Shown: in pieces, positions 53,022 through 62,462 of the stretch
Layout: each line of letters begins with the position of its first letter
Position numbering within the stretch: position 1 is the stretch's first letter
Assembly (NCBI GenBank): GCA_033344735.1
Contig: JAWPMW010000001.1
Coordinates: forward strand, 558,001-622,000
DNA length: 64,000 bases
Direction: 5' to 3'
Origin: Gammaproteobacteria bacterium
GTDB lineage: Bacteria > Pseudomonadota > Gammaproteobacteria > UBA4575
The notes under the pieces: generated by a model
Told to the model about the DNA's origin: nothing
What the model saw: the letters and a program-made list of their open reading frames with translations, nothing else
Databases searched by the model: none
Position numbers and translations under genes: made by a program

Positions 53022-54464
53022 ATGATTGATCCAGCTAAAACATTATCGGTTGAAATATATAGTGATCGAATTGTCACGACACTGGTCATGTTCTCAATTT
53101 TTTGGGCGATTGTAGGAATGATTGCTGGGGTATATGTTGCTGCTGAATTGGTATGGCCAGCACTTAACATGGATAACGAATGGATTTCATATGGACGTCT
53201 GAGAACATTCCATACAAATGTTGTGATATTTGGTTTCGCAGTATCTGCATTAATGGGGACTGCATATTACAGTGTACAGCGGACATGCCATGTCCGACTT
53301 TTTGCTCCTAATCTCGCTTGGTTTACTTGCTGGGCATGGCAAATAGCAATATTACTTGGTGGGCTTTCATTGTTAGCAGGGTATAACACATCAAAGGAAT
53401 ATGCTGAGCTTGAATGGCCATTTGATATTGCTATTACCCTCGTTTGGGTCTGCTTCGCAATTGTATTTTTTGGAACTATTGCCAAGCGAAAAATAAACGA
53501 AATATATATCTCAAATTGGTTCTATGGTGGACTCATTATAGTTATAGCCATGTTGCATATAGTTAATAATCTTGAGTTACCAGTCACCTTAACAAAATCA
53601 TATTCACTTTATGCTGGTGCTCAAGATGCAATTGTACAGTGGTGGTATGGGCATAATGCAGTTGGATTCTTGTTAACAGGTGGATTTCTAGGAATGATGT
53701 ATTATTTTCTTCCTAAGCAAGCTGGCCAACCTATTTGGAGTTATCGTCTTTCAATTGTTGCATTTTGGGCATTTGCCTACAGCTATATTTGGGCGGGGCC
53801 ACATCATTTACATTTCAATGCAATTCCAGAGTGGGTGCAAAATCTTGGTGTTGTTATGAGCTTGATTTTGTTAGCTCCGTCATGGGCTTCCATGGTTAAT
53901 GGAATTATGACAGTAAGCACAGCTTGGGAAAAACTTCGAACTGATCCGGCCTTAAAATTTATTGTTCTTGCATTAGCATTTTATGGCTTGGCTACTTTTG
54001 AAGGGCCTATGATGGCAATTAAAAGTGTCAATGTTATTAGTCATTTTACAGACTGGACGATAGGACATGTTCACTCGGGGGCTCTTGGCTGGAATGCACT
54101 CATAACATTTGGTACATATTATTTTCTTGTACCAAGATTGGTTGGAGCGAAGTTATATAGCGTCCGTTTGGCCAACATACATTTTTGGATGGCATTATTG
54201 GGGACAATACTATATGTCGTGGCAATGTGGGGCGCAGGTGTGTCACAAGGTGTTCTATGGCTAAGTTTAGATGAGATTGGTCAACTTAAATATAGCTTTA
54301 CTGAAATTATGGCGGCAATGAATCCTTATTATTTATTACGTTTTGTTGCTGGATTGATTTTCTTATCAGGCGCTTTATTAATGGCCTTTAATTTTTTGAT
54401 GACTATTGTTGGTAGACATACCATTGCAGTAAGACCGCCTATGGTAATGGAGTCAAGAGCGTGA
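53022..54464 (+). CDS. ccoN: Cytochrome cbb3 oxidase subunit I
   Basis: A 480-residue heme-copper oxidase of about 12 helices. ATG at 53022 was chosen since it begins [18 protein letters not shown] and follows the Yip1 stop by two bases. Ligand sites: [12 protein letters not shown] (low-spin heme His), [11 protein letters not shown] (copper-B His, with the cross-linked Tyr of cbb3 in the same helix region), GPHHLHF (copper-B His pair) and [17 protein letters not shown] (heme His pair). It reduces oxygen with high affinity. Confidence 0.96.
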   Translation: MIDPAKTLSVEIYSDRIVTTLVMFSIFWAIVGMIAGVYVAAELVWPALNMDNEWISYGRLRTFHTNVVIFGFAVSALMGTAYYSVQRTCHVRLFAPNLAWFTCWAWQIAILLGGLSLLAGYNTSKEYAELEWPFDIAITLVWVCFAIVFFGTIAKRKINEIYISNWFYGGLIIVIAMLHIVNNLELPVTLTKSYSLYAGAQDAIVQWWYGHNAVGFLLTGGFLGMMYYFLPKQAGQPIWSYRLSIVAFWAFAYSYIWAGPHHLHFNAIPEWVQNLGVVMSLILLAPSWASMVNGIMTVSTAWEKLRTDPALKFIVLALAFYGLATFEGPMMAIKSVNVISHFTDWTIGHVHSGALGWNALITFGTYYFLVPRLVGAKLYSVRLANIHFWMALLGTILYVVAMWGAGVSQGVLWLSLDEIGQLKYSFTEIMAAMNPYYLLRFVAGLIFLSGALLMAFNFLMTIVGRHTIAVRPPMVMESRA

Positions 54465-55123
54465 ATGGTTTGGACTTACATCATAGGCTGGAAAAAAATT
54501 TAGGGTTACTCATATTTGGTATTCTGTTTGTCACATCTATCGGCGGACTTGTGCAAATTTTACCAAGTTTATTTCAAGAATCGCTCAGTACGCCTGGAAA
54601 AAACACACACTTATATAAGCCACTAGAATTAGCTGGAAGAGATATATATATTCGCGAAGGCTGTAATACATGTCATTCACAACAAATTAGACCTCTAGTT
54701 GCAGAAGTAGAACGTTACGGAACATATTCACGTGCAGATGAATTTGTTTATGATCGACCATTTTTATGGGGATCAAAGCGTACAGGGCCAGACTTGCATC
54801 GAGTTGGTGGTAAGTATTCAGACGAATGGCACAGACTGCATATGATTAATCCTCGTAGTGTAGTACCGAATTCAATTATGCCTGCTTATCCTTGGTTATC
54901 TGATCGTGAAGCCAATCACTCGAACGACATAACCAAAAAATTAATTGGGTTGCAAAAACTAGGTCATCCTTACACGGAGACTGACATAAATAACGCAGCA
55001 ACAGATTTAAAAGACAAAACAGAATTAGACGCTCTAATAGCTTATTTGCAAATTTTAGGAATAGCACGACCTGAAGGAGATTTACCATGGCTTATTTTTT
55101 ATTCGCAGGAGATATGCTTGTAA
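54461..55123 (+). CDS. ccoO: Cytochrome cbb3 oxidase subunit II
   Basis: A 220-residue membrane-anchored monoheme cytochrome c: N-terminal helix (about 15-35), [15 protein letters not shown]-type heme site (CNTCH) and [23 protein letters not shown], with the axial Met in [13 protein letters not shown] start overlaps the ccoN stop by four bases, indicating translational coupling. Confidence 0.95.
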   Translation: MNGLDLHHRLEKNLGLLIFGILFVTSIGGLVQILPSLFQESLSTPGKNTHLYKPLELAGRDIYIREGCNTCHSQQIRPLVAEVERYGTYSRADEFVYDRPFLWGSKRTGPDLHRVGGKYSDEWHRLHMINPRSVVPNSIMPAYPWLSDREANHSNDITKKLIGLQKLGHPYTETDINNAATDLKDKTELDALIAYLQILGIARPEGDLPWLIFYSQEICL

Positions 55124-55230
55124 TGGCATTCATGATCGCAGTGGTAATCTGGGTATCATTAAAGTCATCAAATTCAAGTATGCAGAAGGCTGCAAAAATT
55201 CCATTAGAAGATGAGGATTTCGATGCCTGA
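55087..55230 (+). CDS. ccoQ: Cytochrome cbb3 oxidase small subunit
   Basis: A 47-residue protein read in another frame from within the ccoO end: [20 protein letters not shown] then a polar tail rich in Ser, Lys and Asp. One membrane helix and its position between ccoO and ccoP identify it. It overlaps ccoO by 37 bp and ccoP by 8 bp. Confidence 0.85.
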   Translation: MAYFLFAGDMLVMAFMIAVVIWVSLKSSNSSMQKAAKIPLEDEDFDA

Positions 55231-56104
55231 TATGCCTACAGCATTTTGGAGTGGCTGGATTATTGTCCTTACGATTGGCAGCGTATCAGGATTATTGTGG
55301 TTAATATTCACTATCTACTATTCAAACTCATCCCCTAAAGAATTCAAGTCTCCAGTATGGGATGAAAATTTACAAGAAGGTAATAATCCAGCACCAATGT
55401 GGTGGTTTTGGATGATATTAACGGCGCTAGTTCTCTCTGCAGCATACTTGATGTTATACCCTGGATTAGGGTCATTTAGCGGAGCATTAAAATGGTCTCA
55501 AAGTGGGAGGTTAGATAAAAAACTAATATTATATGCTTATGAGCATACAGATATGAAAAAGAAAATCGCTCAAATGTCGATTGAAGAGTTGAAACAGAAT
55601 GAAGAATTAATGGGGTCTGCAAAAAGAGTATTTAACCAAAACTGCATAGCATGTCATGGGGAAGGCGGAAGAGGTCAAGCAATGAGATTTCCAAATCTTG
55701 TCGATAATGACTGGCAATGGGGAGGAACTATAGATGATATCGAACATTCAATTCGCCATGGAAGAATTGCTGTAATGGTTGGATGGCAAGCAGTATTGGG
55801 CGATGATGGAGTTTCAGATGTAGTAAATTATATTAAAGATCTAGGATCTGCATCTCACAACACCACTGCAGTTACAGGAAAGGATTTATATCAACAATTC
55901 TGTGTCGCCTGTCATGGAGTTAATGGAGAAGGAAATCAATCACTTGGTGCGCCAAATCTTTCTGATGATATTTGGTTGTATGGAAATACTGATGATCAAT
56001 TATTTCACACCATCTCAGTCGGAAGAAGTGGGAAAATGCCTTCATTTGATAAAAGACTAAGTGATTTAGAAGTCAAATTGTTAGTAGCGTGGCTAGCGCG
56101 TTAA
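55223..56104 (+). CDS. ccoP: Cytochrome cbb3 oxidase diheme subunit III
   Basis: A 293-residue protein from the ATG at 55223 (MPDMPTAFWSGWIIVLT), which overlaps the ccoQ stop; an ATG at 55211 is possible. Two N-terminal helices (about 12-32 and 57-77), the NPAPMWWFW motif, and two class I cytochrome c domains with CIACH and CVACH and distal Met in GWQAVLG/KMPSF regions. It passes electrons from the bc1 complex to CcoO and CcoN. Confidence 0.95.
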   Translation: MPDMPTAFWSGWIIVLTIGSVSGLLWLIFTIYYSNSSPKEFKSPVWDENLQEGNNPAPMWWFWMILTALVLSAAYLMLYPGLGSFSGALKWSQSGRLDKKLILYAYEHTDMKKKIAQMSIEELKQNEELMGSAKRVFNQNCIACHGEGGRGQAMRFPNLVDNDWQWGGTIDDIEHSIRHGRIAVMVGWQAVLGDDGVSDVVNYIKDLGSASHNTTAVTGKDLYQQFCVACHGVNGEGNQSLGAPNLSDDIWLYGNTDDQLFHTISVGRSGKMPSFDKRLSDLEVKLLVAWLAR

Positions 56105-56137
56105 TGAACATTTCATTGGCTAGAACAAATATCTAAT

Positions 56138-57196
56138 TCAAATATCTGAATCAGTATTTTGACTGTTTTTGTCATTGCGAAGTCTTTCTCTGTATTTTCC
56201 TCTAGCGTATTTTTGTAAATCTTCTATTTTATCTGTCTCATCAAGAATTTCTCTGCCTAACATTGTTTCTATAGCATCTTCTAGTGTAACTATTCCTGCT
56301 GTTTGACCATATTCATCTTCAACTAGAAACATATGTTCTCGCTTTTTAAGAAACCTATCTAAGAGCTGTTGTACTGGAAGGTTTTCAGAAACACGTGTTA
56401 TTGGTTTTGCAAAATTATGTAATTGCGAGTCTGACTTTCCTTCTCTTTCTTCAAATAATAGATCGCGATTAGTTACTAATCCAATAATATTATCAGGATT
56501 ATCCTGATAAACAGGTATACGTGTAAATTGCTTTGTCTCATTATATGAAAGAGCTTCGCTGATGGTTGTATTAGCTTCTAGACAATGCATCACTGTACGC
56601 GGTGTAAGTATCTCTTCTGTCTTAATTTCGCGTAACTTAAGAATATTACTTAAGTATTCATTTTCCTGGCCAATTAACGACCCCATCTGATGACCTAATG
56701 AAGCTAAAGCGATAATTTCTTCTCTCGAAACTTCTTGTTTGTTGTCTTTTCTAAATGACTTGGTGATGAGTTCAGAGACTAAAATTAATGGATATACTAA
56801 TTTAACCAGCCAATAGATAATGTTTGCAGATGGAATAGCAAGTTGCCGCCAATAAGTTGCACCAATTGTTTTAGGGATTATCTCAGAGAAGTATAGTATT
56901 ACTAATGTTAATATCACTGCGATTAATGTTTCCCATCTCACGCCAAACACTTTTGCTGCTTGTGCACCTACACCGGCTGCACCCATAGTGTGCGCAAATG
57001 TATTGAGAATTAGTATACTGGCAATTGATTGATCAAGCCGATCCTTAACACGGTATAACACTTTTCCTCTGTTGGGATATTTTGTAGTGATACTTTCAAC
57101 ATAACTGGGTGTTATAGATAATAAAACAGCCTCTAACACAGAGCATAAAAATGATACGCCAATCGCAATTGCAAGATAAGTTAAAAGCAAACTCAT
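56138..57196 (-). CDS. CNNM/CorC-type membrane protein with CBS domains
   Basis: A 352-residue protein: DUF21 transmembrane domain of about four helices (about 1-150), with YFSEIIPKTIGA, then two CBS domains (about 195-315) with ILTPRTVMHCLEANTTI and DEYGQTAGIVTLEDAIETMLGREI. There is no C-terminal CorC_HlyC transport domain; a short basic tail ends it. Relatives move or sense magnesium. Single gene convergent with ccoP. Confidence 0.85.
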   Translation of the reverse strand: MSLLLTYLAIAIGVSFLCSVLEAVLLSITPSYVESITTKYPNRGKVLYRVKDRLDQSIASILILNTFAHTMGAAGVGAQAAKVFGVRWETLIAVILTLVILYFSEIIPKTIGATYWRQLAIPSANIIYWLVKLVYPLILVSELITKSFRKDNKQEVSREEIIALASLGHQMGSLIGQENEYLSNILKLREIKTEEILTPRTVMHCLEANTTISEALSYNETKQFTRIPVYQDNPDNIIGLVTNRDLLFEEREGKSDSQLHNFAKPITRVSENLPVQQLLDRFLKKREHMFLVEDEYGQTAGIVTLEDAIETMLGREILDETDKIEDLQKYARGKYRERLRNDKNSQNTDSDI

Positions 57197-57311
57197 AGTC
57201 TATATTTTATGCCTTGTTTAAATTAAGTTTAATGTTCCAAAATATGCTTATTTTAAAATAATAGTTTGGCATAATTTGAATTCGTAAAACAATAAATGAT
57301 TGTTATATAAT

Positions 57312-57605
57312 TTATATGAATTTATCTTGGCGTAATACAGTGACATCACTAGTAAAAATTATCATTGCATAATTATCGTAGTATTTCTCTTGTAGAAATG
57401 TCGTAATTGCATTTGCCACTTCATCATCACATACAATCTCTAGTCGGATATTTCCATTTGTTTCCCAACCAGCATTTCGCGTTCCTCGGCTTCCTTTGCC
57501 TCGCGCATCAGTGATTGTGTAACCTTTTGCTCCTAAAGCTTCGATTTCATCTATCAAAATATGTTCTAAAGCAGTTTCAGTTATAACAGTGAGTAATTTA
57601 CGCAT
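57312..57605 (-). CDS. PII-like regulator, SbtB type
   Basis: A 97-residue PII-fold protein: KLLTVITETALEHILIDEIEALGAKGYTITDARGKG, then a short T-loop-like segment and NIRLEIVCDDEVANAITTFLQEKY. It lies 27 bp downstream of the SbtA-like transporter gene on the same strand. In cyanobacteria SbtB binds adenyl nucleotides and gates SbtA; the same pairing is inferred here. Confidence 0.85.
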   Translation of the reverse strand: MRKLLTVITETALEHILIDEIEALGAKGYTITDARGKGSRGTRNAGWETNGNIRLEIVCDDEVANAITTFLQEKYYDNYAMIIFTSDVTVLRQDKFI

Positions 57606-57632
57606 GTAATTAGCTTTTATGATTACGTTGTT

Positions 57633-58505
57633 TTATGGCCCATATATAAAGTTAGCAATTTCTATGTATATCGGAATACCAAATATGACATTGAAGGTAA
57701 AAGTAATACCCAATGAAGCTGTAAGCGATAACGTAGGGTTTGCTTCTGGTACAGATATCCGCATGGCAGCTGGCACTGCTATATAAGAAGCACTGGCTGC
57801 AAGCGTTGCTAACATTGCTGCTCCACCGATTGAGAGACCTAATAATAACCCAGTAATACTGCCTACTACTGATGAAAATATAGGCATTAATATGCCAAAT
57901 GCAATTAAGAACAATCCATACTTCTTTAAAGAACCTAGCTGCATTGCTGCAATAAGACCCATTTCCAGCAGGAAAATTGCGAGAATTCCCTTAAATAAAT
58001 CAAAAAATAACGGTTCAATAGTTATTAGACCCTCTGGTCCTGCAATCCACCCTATGAATAATCCGCCCACTAATAGAACAATTCCCTTACCTAAAAATAC
58101 TTCATGGCCCACAGAGCGCCATTTAGTGTCTCGTGAGAGACCGCGAGCCAGCAATATTCCCACTAAAATTGCAGGTATCTCAAGCATAACGAGTAATAAT
58201 GGCATATGTTCTTCGTATGAAATGTTTTTAGATTCATAGTAGGCAACAGCTACCGCATAGGTTCCTACACTCACAGAGCCATAATGCGCGGCAATGGATG
58301 CAGCATCAGGACGTTTAAATTTACCCAGGTATAACAAAACTGGAAACGCAACTAGAGGCAGCAGTGCGCCCATAGCAATGACTGCTAACATGTCAGGAAT
58401 TAGGCTTGAAGGAGATTGCTTGGCGAGTTCGATGCCGCCTTTCATACCAATTGTTAACAAGAGAAGAATGCTAACAAATTCATATATTTGTGCTGGTAAT
58501 CTCAA
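57633..58505 (-). CDS. sbtA: Sodium-dependent bicarbonate transporter, SbtA type
   Basis: At least 290 residues from the TTG at 58505, with about nine helices. The text matches SbtA: ILLLLTIGMKGGIELAKQS, AAHYGSVSVGTYAVA, ASASYIAVPAAMR and a LGITFTFNVIFGIPIY ending. The open frame continues 24 codons upstream to a stop at 58578-58580 and encodes the family's first helix (FIDPIILFFILG then LSAGILKSE), but contains no ATG, GTG or TTG. The true start may be an ATC or ATT after AAAAGGG (about 58565), or the protein lacks helix 1. Likely role: bicarbonate uptake, controlled by the PII-like protein. Confidence 0.85.
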   Translation of the reverse strand: MRLPAQIYEFVSILLLLTIGMKGGIELAKQSPSSLIPDMLAVIAMGALLPLVAFPVLLYLGKFKRPDAASIAAHYGSVSVGTYAVAVAYYESKNISYEEHMPLLLVMLEIPAILVGILLARGLSRDTKWRSVGHEVFLGKGIVLLVGGLFIGWIAGPEGLITIEPLFFDLFKGILAIFLLEMGLIAAMQLGSLKKYGLFLIAFGILMPIFSSVVGSITGLLLGLSIGGAAMLATLAASASYIAVPAAMRISVPEANPTLSLTASLGITFTFNVIFGIPIYIEIANFIYGP

Positions 58506-58638
58506 CTCAGACTTAAGTATGCCAGCAGATAATCCTAAGATAAAAAATAGAATGATAGGATCGATAAATGAGCCCTTTTAGAATTTTAAGTGATCTATTA
58601 AGTTAACACTAATTGTTAACTTTCTTCAATTTGAGTGA

Positions 58639-59058
58639 TCAGGTGTTTCTTATTGGTAAATTGGCTCGTTTCCATGCATTTAAGCCGCCATCCAGGCTCA
58701 ATAAATTAGAAAAGCCCAACTGATTCATAATGTGAATCGATTTATCACCACGACCTCCACGAGGGTTCACGGCACAATGGATTATGTATAACTTTTCTCG
58801 GTCTAATGCAGCAACTTGTTGTGAAAAGGTTGGATCGTGAATGTTGATATTTATCGCGCCTGAGATATGACCTTTGACAAACTCTTTTGGGGTTCGAACA
58901 TCTAATACAATGACATCTTTATTTTCCACAATAATTTCATTTGCTTTATGTACATTTATACCTGTACTTATTGTAACAGAGGGTTCAGAGCTGCAAGCAG
59001 AGAGAACTATTGCTGTCGCAAATAGTAAGAAAATAAATAGGTATCTTTTTTCTTCCAT
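58639..59058 (-). CDS. Rhodanese-domain lipoprotein
   Basis: A 139-residue protein from the ATG at 59058. A type II signal peptide ends in the lipobox VLSAC (lipidated Cys about 22). The rhodanese domain follows: VIVLDVRTPKEFVKGHISGAININ, then an active-site loop HCAVNPRGGRGD with a single Cys, and GFSNLLSLDGGLNAWK. The Cys loop is longer than in thiosulfate sulfurtransferases, so substrate preference is uncertain. It probably sits at a membrane surface in the periplasm. Confidence 0.85.
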   Translation of the reverse strand: MEEKRYLFIFLLFATAIVLSACSSEPSVTISTGINVHKANEIIVENKDVIVLDVRTPKEFVKGHISGAININIHDPTFSQQVAALDREKLYIIHCAVNPRGGRGDKSIHIMNQLGFSNLLSLDGGLNAWKRANLPIRNT

Positions 59059-59355
59059 AAATAATTGATTAGAGTTGATGCAATTCAAGTGACTATTAGA
59101 AATTATAATTTCTAGGTAAGTGTATAAAATTTACAGTGTTTGTATGACTGGCTGGTACAAGTAGTATAGAGGATATAATAGCTTCAAATAGGGGAAAGTA
59201 TTATCATAATTTTTCTACATAATACTAAGATATTTTCGATGCCAATTAGTTGGATAGCCAAGCCAAGACAAACCATCACTATAAGATTTATCTGATGTTC
59301 TACATATATAATTTTCGATTTGTGCTTATTAGGTCAATCGGATTATTATATTTAA

Positions 59356-59535
59356 ATGTTAGTAAAGTTTAACAATAATTTTCCAAGTGAATATGCACGA
59401 CTATTAAATCGTAGATTAAGTTGTGATCCTTCACGAGTTTCTAGTGTCAAACATTCTTATGAGCCAACTCTAGATCAAAAAAGACAATCAGAAGTTGAGT
59501 CATTACTTCTAAGTCAATTAATGCGGATCAAATAA
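59356..59535 (+). CDS. Small hypothetical protein (59 residues)
   Basis: An ATG-started frame of 59 codons with sensible composition: MLVKFNNNFPSEYARLLNRR leading to a charged C-terminal helix (LDQKRQSEVESLLLSQLMRI). There is no clear ribosome site. It fills part of a 780-nt region (59059-59838) that otherwise carries only the small minus-strand gene. Not recognised. Confidence 0.35.
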   Translation: MLVKFNNNFPSEYARLLNRRLSCDPSRVSSVKHSYEPTLDQKRQSEVESLLLSQLMRIK

Positions 59536-59597
59536 AATAGAATAATAAAAGCTGATTTAGTCAGATCATTGACTATCACTTAAATGTTAAAAAATTT

Positions 59598-59696
59598 CTA
59601 TGTATCAATGCAGCAACTGACTATTGCATTCGCAAATACTAGCACTATAGAAAATCCAGATATAATTATTCCTATCATTAATAATGTATCAATCAT
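59598..59696 (-). CDS. 32-residue membrane microprotein
   Basis: On the minus strand a strong ribosome site, ATGGAGGAAAC, precedes an ATG opening MIDTLLMIGIIISGFSIVLV, then FANAIVSCCIDT and a stop. It is one membrane helix with two adjacent Cys near the end. The ribosome site and helix make it more credible than most frames of this size. Partner unknown. Confidence 0.55.
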   Translation of the reverse strand: MIDTLLMIGIIISGFSIVLVFANAIVSCCIDT

Positions 59697-59838
59697 GTTT
59701 CCTCCATATAATTTAATGTATATTCTCATACAAGAAAGTCTATAAAAAGTCGAATTTATACATGCAATTGTTTGTTAAAAGCGAACATTCTTCTTTCGCA
59801 ATTAACTGAATCGTCTACAAAATAATATTGGATGAGAT

Positions 59839-61056
59839 ATGACTATTAGAAAGAAAGTTAATTTTGAGAATAATTTAGGCATCACATTATCTGCAGCATT
59901 AGAATTGCCTTTGATGCCAATTAAATACTATGCAATTTTTGCTCATTGTTTTTCATGCGGCAAAGATATATTTGCAGCTTCTCGAATATCTCGTTCTTTA
60001 GCGTCCGCTGGAATTGCTGTCTTAAGGTTTGACTTTACAGGTATTGGCGAGTCTGAGGGTGATTTTGGTAATTCAAATTTCTCAAGTAATATTGATGACA
60101 TTCTATCTGCTGCAAAGTATCTACAAGAAGAATATAGTGCGCCTCAATTATTAATTGGTCATAGCCTTGGTGGTACAGCTGTTATTCATGCTGCAAAAGA
60201 AATATCAGAATGTAAAGCTGTTGTTTCGATTGGTTCACCATCAACACCAAATCATATTCTCAAGCATTTTCCGAGTGAAGTTAAACAGCTTGAACATCTA
60301 GATTCATTAGAAGTAGAAATTGGGGGCAAATCATTTGATATTAAAAAACAGTTTGTAGATGACTTGAATGCAAAATCATCTACTTCAGATATTAGTAAAC
60401 TGCGTAAAGCTATATTAATTTTTCATTCTCCTCTAGATGAAATTGTGTCTATTGAAGAAGCAACACGTATTTTCGTAGCTGTCAAACACCCAAAGAGTTT
60501 TATTACGCTTGATAAGGCGGACCACTTGCTAAGTGATCCTGATGATTCAGAATATGTAGCAAATACAATTGCTGCGTGGGCAGAACGATATATTCAAATT
60601 AATAGTCTCAATTCTCATAACGCAGATAAAGGTGAAGTGCTGATAGGAGAAGGTAATCAAAAGTTTCTGCGGGAAGTTTCGAGTGATGACCACCATTGGT
60701 TATCGGATGAGCCTAAAGCTGCTGGTGGAGATAATCTTGGCCCCGATCCTTATGAGCAATTACTTTCATCACTCGGCACATGCACTTCAATGACATTACG
60801 CATGTATTGTAATCATAAAGGCTGGACGGTAGACAACATTGAAGTCAAGCTTAGTCATATGCGAAGCCATGTTGAAGACTGTAAAGAACACAACCAAAAC
60901 AACTGTAAGGTAGAGGTAATTAAAAAGGAAATAGTAATTGAAGGAGAATTAGATACTCAACAAAAAGATCGTTTGATTGAGGTTGCTGATCGATGTCCTG
61001 TTCATAAAACATTATTAAGTAAGCTTGAAATTAGCTCGGATTATATATTTAAGTAA
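59839..61056 (+). CDS. Alpha/beta-hydrolase/OsmC fusion protein
   Basis: A 405-residue two-domain protein. Hydrolase (about 1-255): HCFSCGKDI oxyanion region, GHSLGG nucleophile elbow with Ser about 110, Asp in SPLDEIV and His in DHLL. OsmC domain (about 270-405): DEPKAAGGDNLGPDPYEQLLSSLGTCTSMTLRMY with the first Cys and DRCPVHKTL with the second. The fusion is a known bacterial arrangement. It probably couples ester hydrolysis with hydroperoxide or thiol chemistry. Confidence 0.9.
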   Translation: MTIRKKVNFENNLGITLSAALELPLMPIKYYAIFAHCFSCGKDIFAASRISRSLASAGIAVLRFDFTGIGESEGDFGNSNFSSNIDDILSAAKYLQEEYSAPQLLIGHSLGGTAVIHAAKEISECKAVVSIGSPSTPNHILKHFPSEVKQLEHLDSLEVEIGGKSFDIKKQFVDDLNAKSSTSDISKLRKAILIFHSPLDEIVSIEEATRIFVAVKHPKSFITLDKADHLLSDPDDSEYVANTIAAWAERYIQINSLNSHNADKGEVLIGEGNQKFLREVSSDDHHWLSDEPKAAGGDNLGPDPYEQLLSSLGTCTSMTLRMYCNHKGWTVDNIEVKLSHMRSHVEDCKEHNQNNCKVEVIKKEIVIEGELDTQQKDRLIEVADRCPVHKTLLSKLEISSDYIFK

Positions 61057-61171
61057 ACTCGTTAAAAATGAGATAGAGATTAGATTGAGCAATATACCGA
61101 AGTTCTCAAGTACATGTACTATTCAAAACTTCCGATGAGTTAAACTTATCTTCTTCTAGAGGTGAGGAATT

Positions 61172-61828
61172 ATGAGTAGAAAATGGTTAAAACTTATTCT
61201 TATCATAGGCGTTCTGGTATTAATTGGATTCATTTCGTGGGGGCCTATTATGAGTAATGTTGAACATCCAAAGTATCAAGTTCTCTCATCTGAAGGCAAA
61301 ATAGAAATTCGGATATACAATCCGATGATAGTTGCAGAAGTGACTGTACAAGGTGAGCGAAAGGAAGCTATAAGTGAGGGGTTTAGATTCTTAGCTGATT
61401 ATATCTTTGGCAATAATATAAAAAATAGTAGTATTTCGATGACTGCGCCTGTAATGCAGCAACAAAATCAGAAAATTGCTATGACGGCACCAGTTAGTCA
61501 ACTTGCTGCAGACGATGGGTGGATAGTTAACTTTGTAATGCCTGCAGAGTATTCTCTAGATACTCTCCCAAAGCCAAATAATAATAAAGTTGTAATTAAG
61601 GAGATTCCTTCAAAAGAGTTTGCTGTAATTCAGTTTTCAGGGATGAATACAAATAATAACATTAGCTCGCATGAGGAAAAGCTAAAGTCATATGTGGTGA
61701 ATAAAGAACTTATCATTCTATCAGACCCTGTGTACGCTTTTTACAATCCTCCTTGGACGCTTCCGTTGCTACGACGTAACGAAGTTTTGATAGAAATAGA
61801 TAATGTAAATAAATTAATGCGAGAATAA
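61172..61828 (+). CDS. SOUL-family heme-binding-like protein
   Basis: A 218-residue protein with an N-terminal anchor helix (about 7-26) and a SOUL domain: YQVLSSEGKIEIRIYNPMIVAEV, SISMTAPVMQQ, KIAMTAPVSQ and PPWTLPLLRRNEVLIEI. The repeated MTAPV segments are characteristic. Relatives bind heme or tetrapyrroles at the membrane. AGAGGTGAGG precedes the ATG. Single gene. Confidence 0.9.
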   Translation: MSRKWLKLILIIGVLVLIGFISWGPIMSNVEHPKYQVLSSEGKIEIRIYNPMIVAEVTVQGERKEAISEGFRFLADYIFGNNIKNSSISMTAPVMQQQNQKIAMTAPVSQLAADDGWIVNFVMPAEYSLDTLPKPNNNKVVIKEIPSKEFAVIQFSGMNTNNNISSHEEKLKSYVVNKELIILSDPVYAFYNPPWTLPLLRRNEVLIEIDNVNKLMRE

Positions 61829-62462
61829 ATCCATTGAAGATATTTATTTGGAGGGAAGAGGCAGTTACTTTTCTATAAAGGCAATTATCTGTTTTCAACA
61901 CATAATAGAATATAACTTAAATCTTTGTGCCCTAATATATAACCCCAAACCTCTTGGTTTTTATTAATCATCTTTGAACATGACTAGATCTAATCAATAC
62001 ATTCTTCTAGAAAAAGCTATATTTGATATTACTTTGTCCAAATTTCTGCAATATCAACGATTACTGGCAATTTGAAATTTCCTGATTGACAGGCTTTTAT
62101 GCTGCTGATTTCAGCATATATTGACATTGTTAACACATATACTAATATAGACATTGATAATAAACTAATTTTACTGTCAATAAACACAAATTTGCATAAA
62201 ACAAATGTTGATTTGAGCGGTTATGATAGATACTGATGGGTATCGATTCCACAAATGTAGATAGAACTAGAATTATTTTAAGAGCTCTTTAACGAGCCAA
62301 ACCAACAGAATCTGGCCATAATGCTGAGGAGAAAACGATTCACTTTAGGACTGCTAGGGATGGGAAGTTAAATGCTTATAAACACAACTGTGACACAGCA
62401 TTATTGTATTCGGCGCTTGGCCATTCGATACCTCATTAATCAATTTATATAAGGAATAATTT
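61829..62462. other. Long leader region before the glutamine amidotransferase gene
   Basis: 634 nt without a gene of normal size. It contains a 7-bp hairpin TATGCTG/CAGCATA (62098-62118), a less AT-rich block at about 62280-62370 that may be a structured RNA, and a 26-codon ORF (62372-62452). I could not match the block to a known riboswitch. Confidence 0.45.
62372..62452 (+). CDS. Possible leader peptide (26 codons)
   Basis: ATG after GGGAAGTTAA; the frame ends 10 nt before the amidotransferase ATG. Its sequence (MLINTTVTQHYCIRRLAIRY then six residues) is unremarkable. It could couple translation to the next gene or be chance. Confidence 0.25.
   Translation: MLINTTVTQHYCIRRLAIRYLINQFI

Noticed and set aside
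53278-53297. A GCGGACAT hairpin-like sequence outside the island
   Set aside because: It lies within the ccoN coding region and is explained by codons; the loop consensus is absent.
62280-62370. Glycine or glutamine riboswitch
   Set aside because: Only scattered similarity to the conserved cores; pairing elements could not be laid out convincingly by eye.
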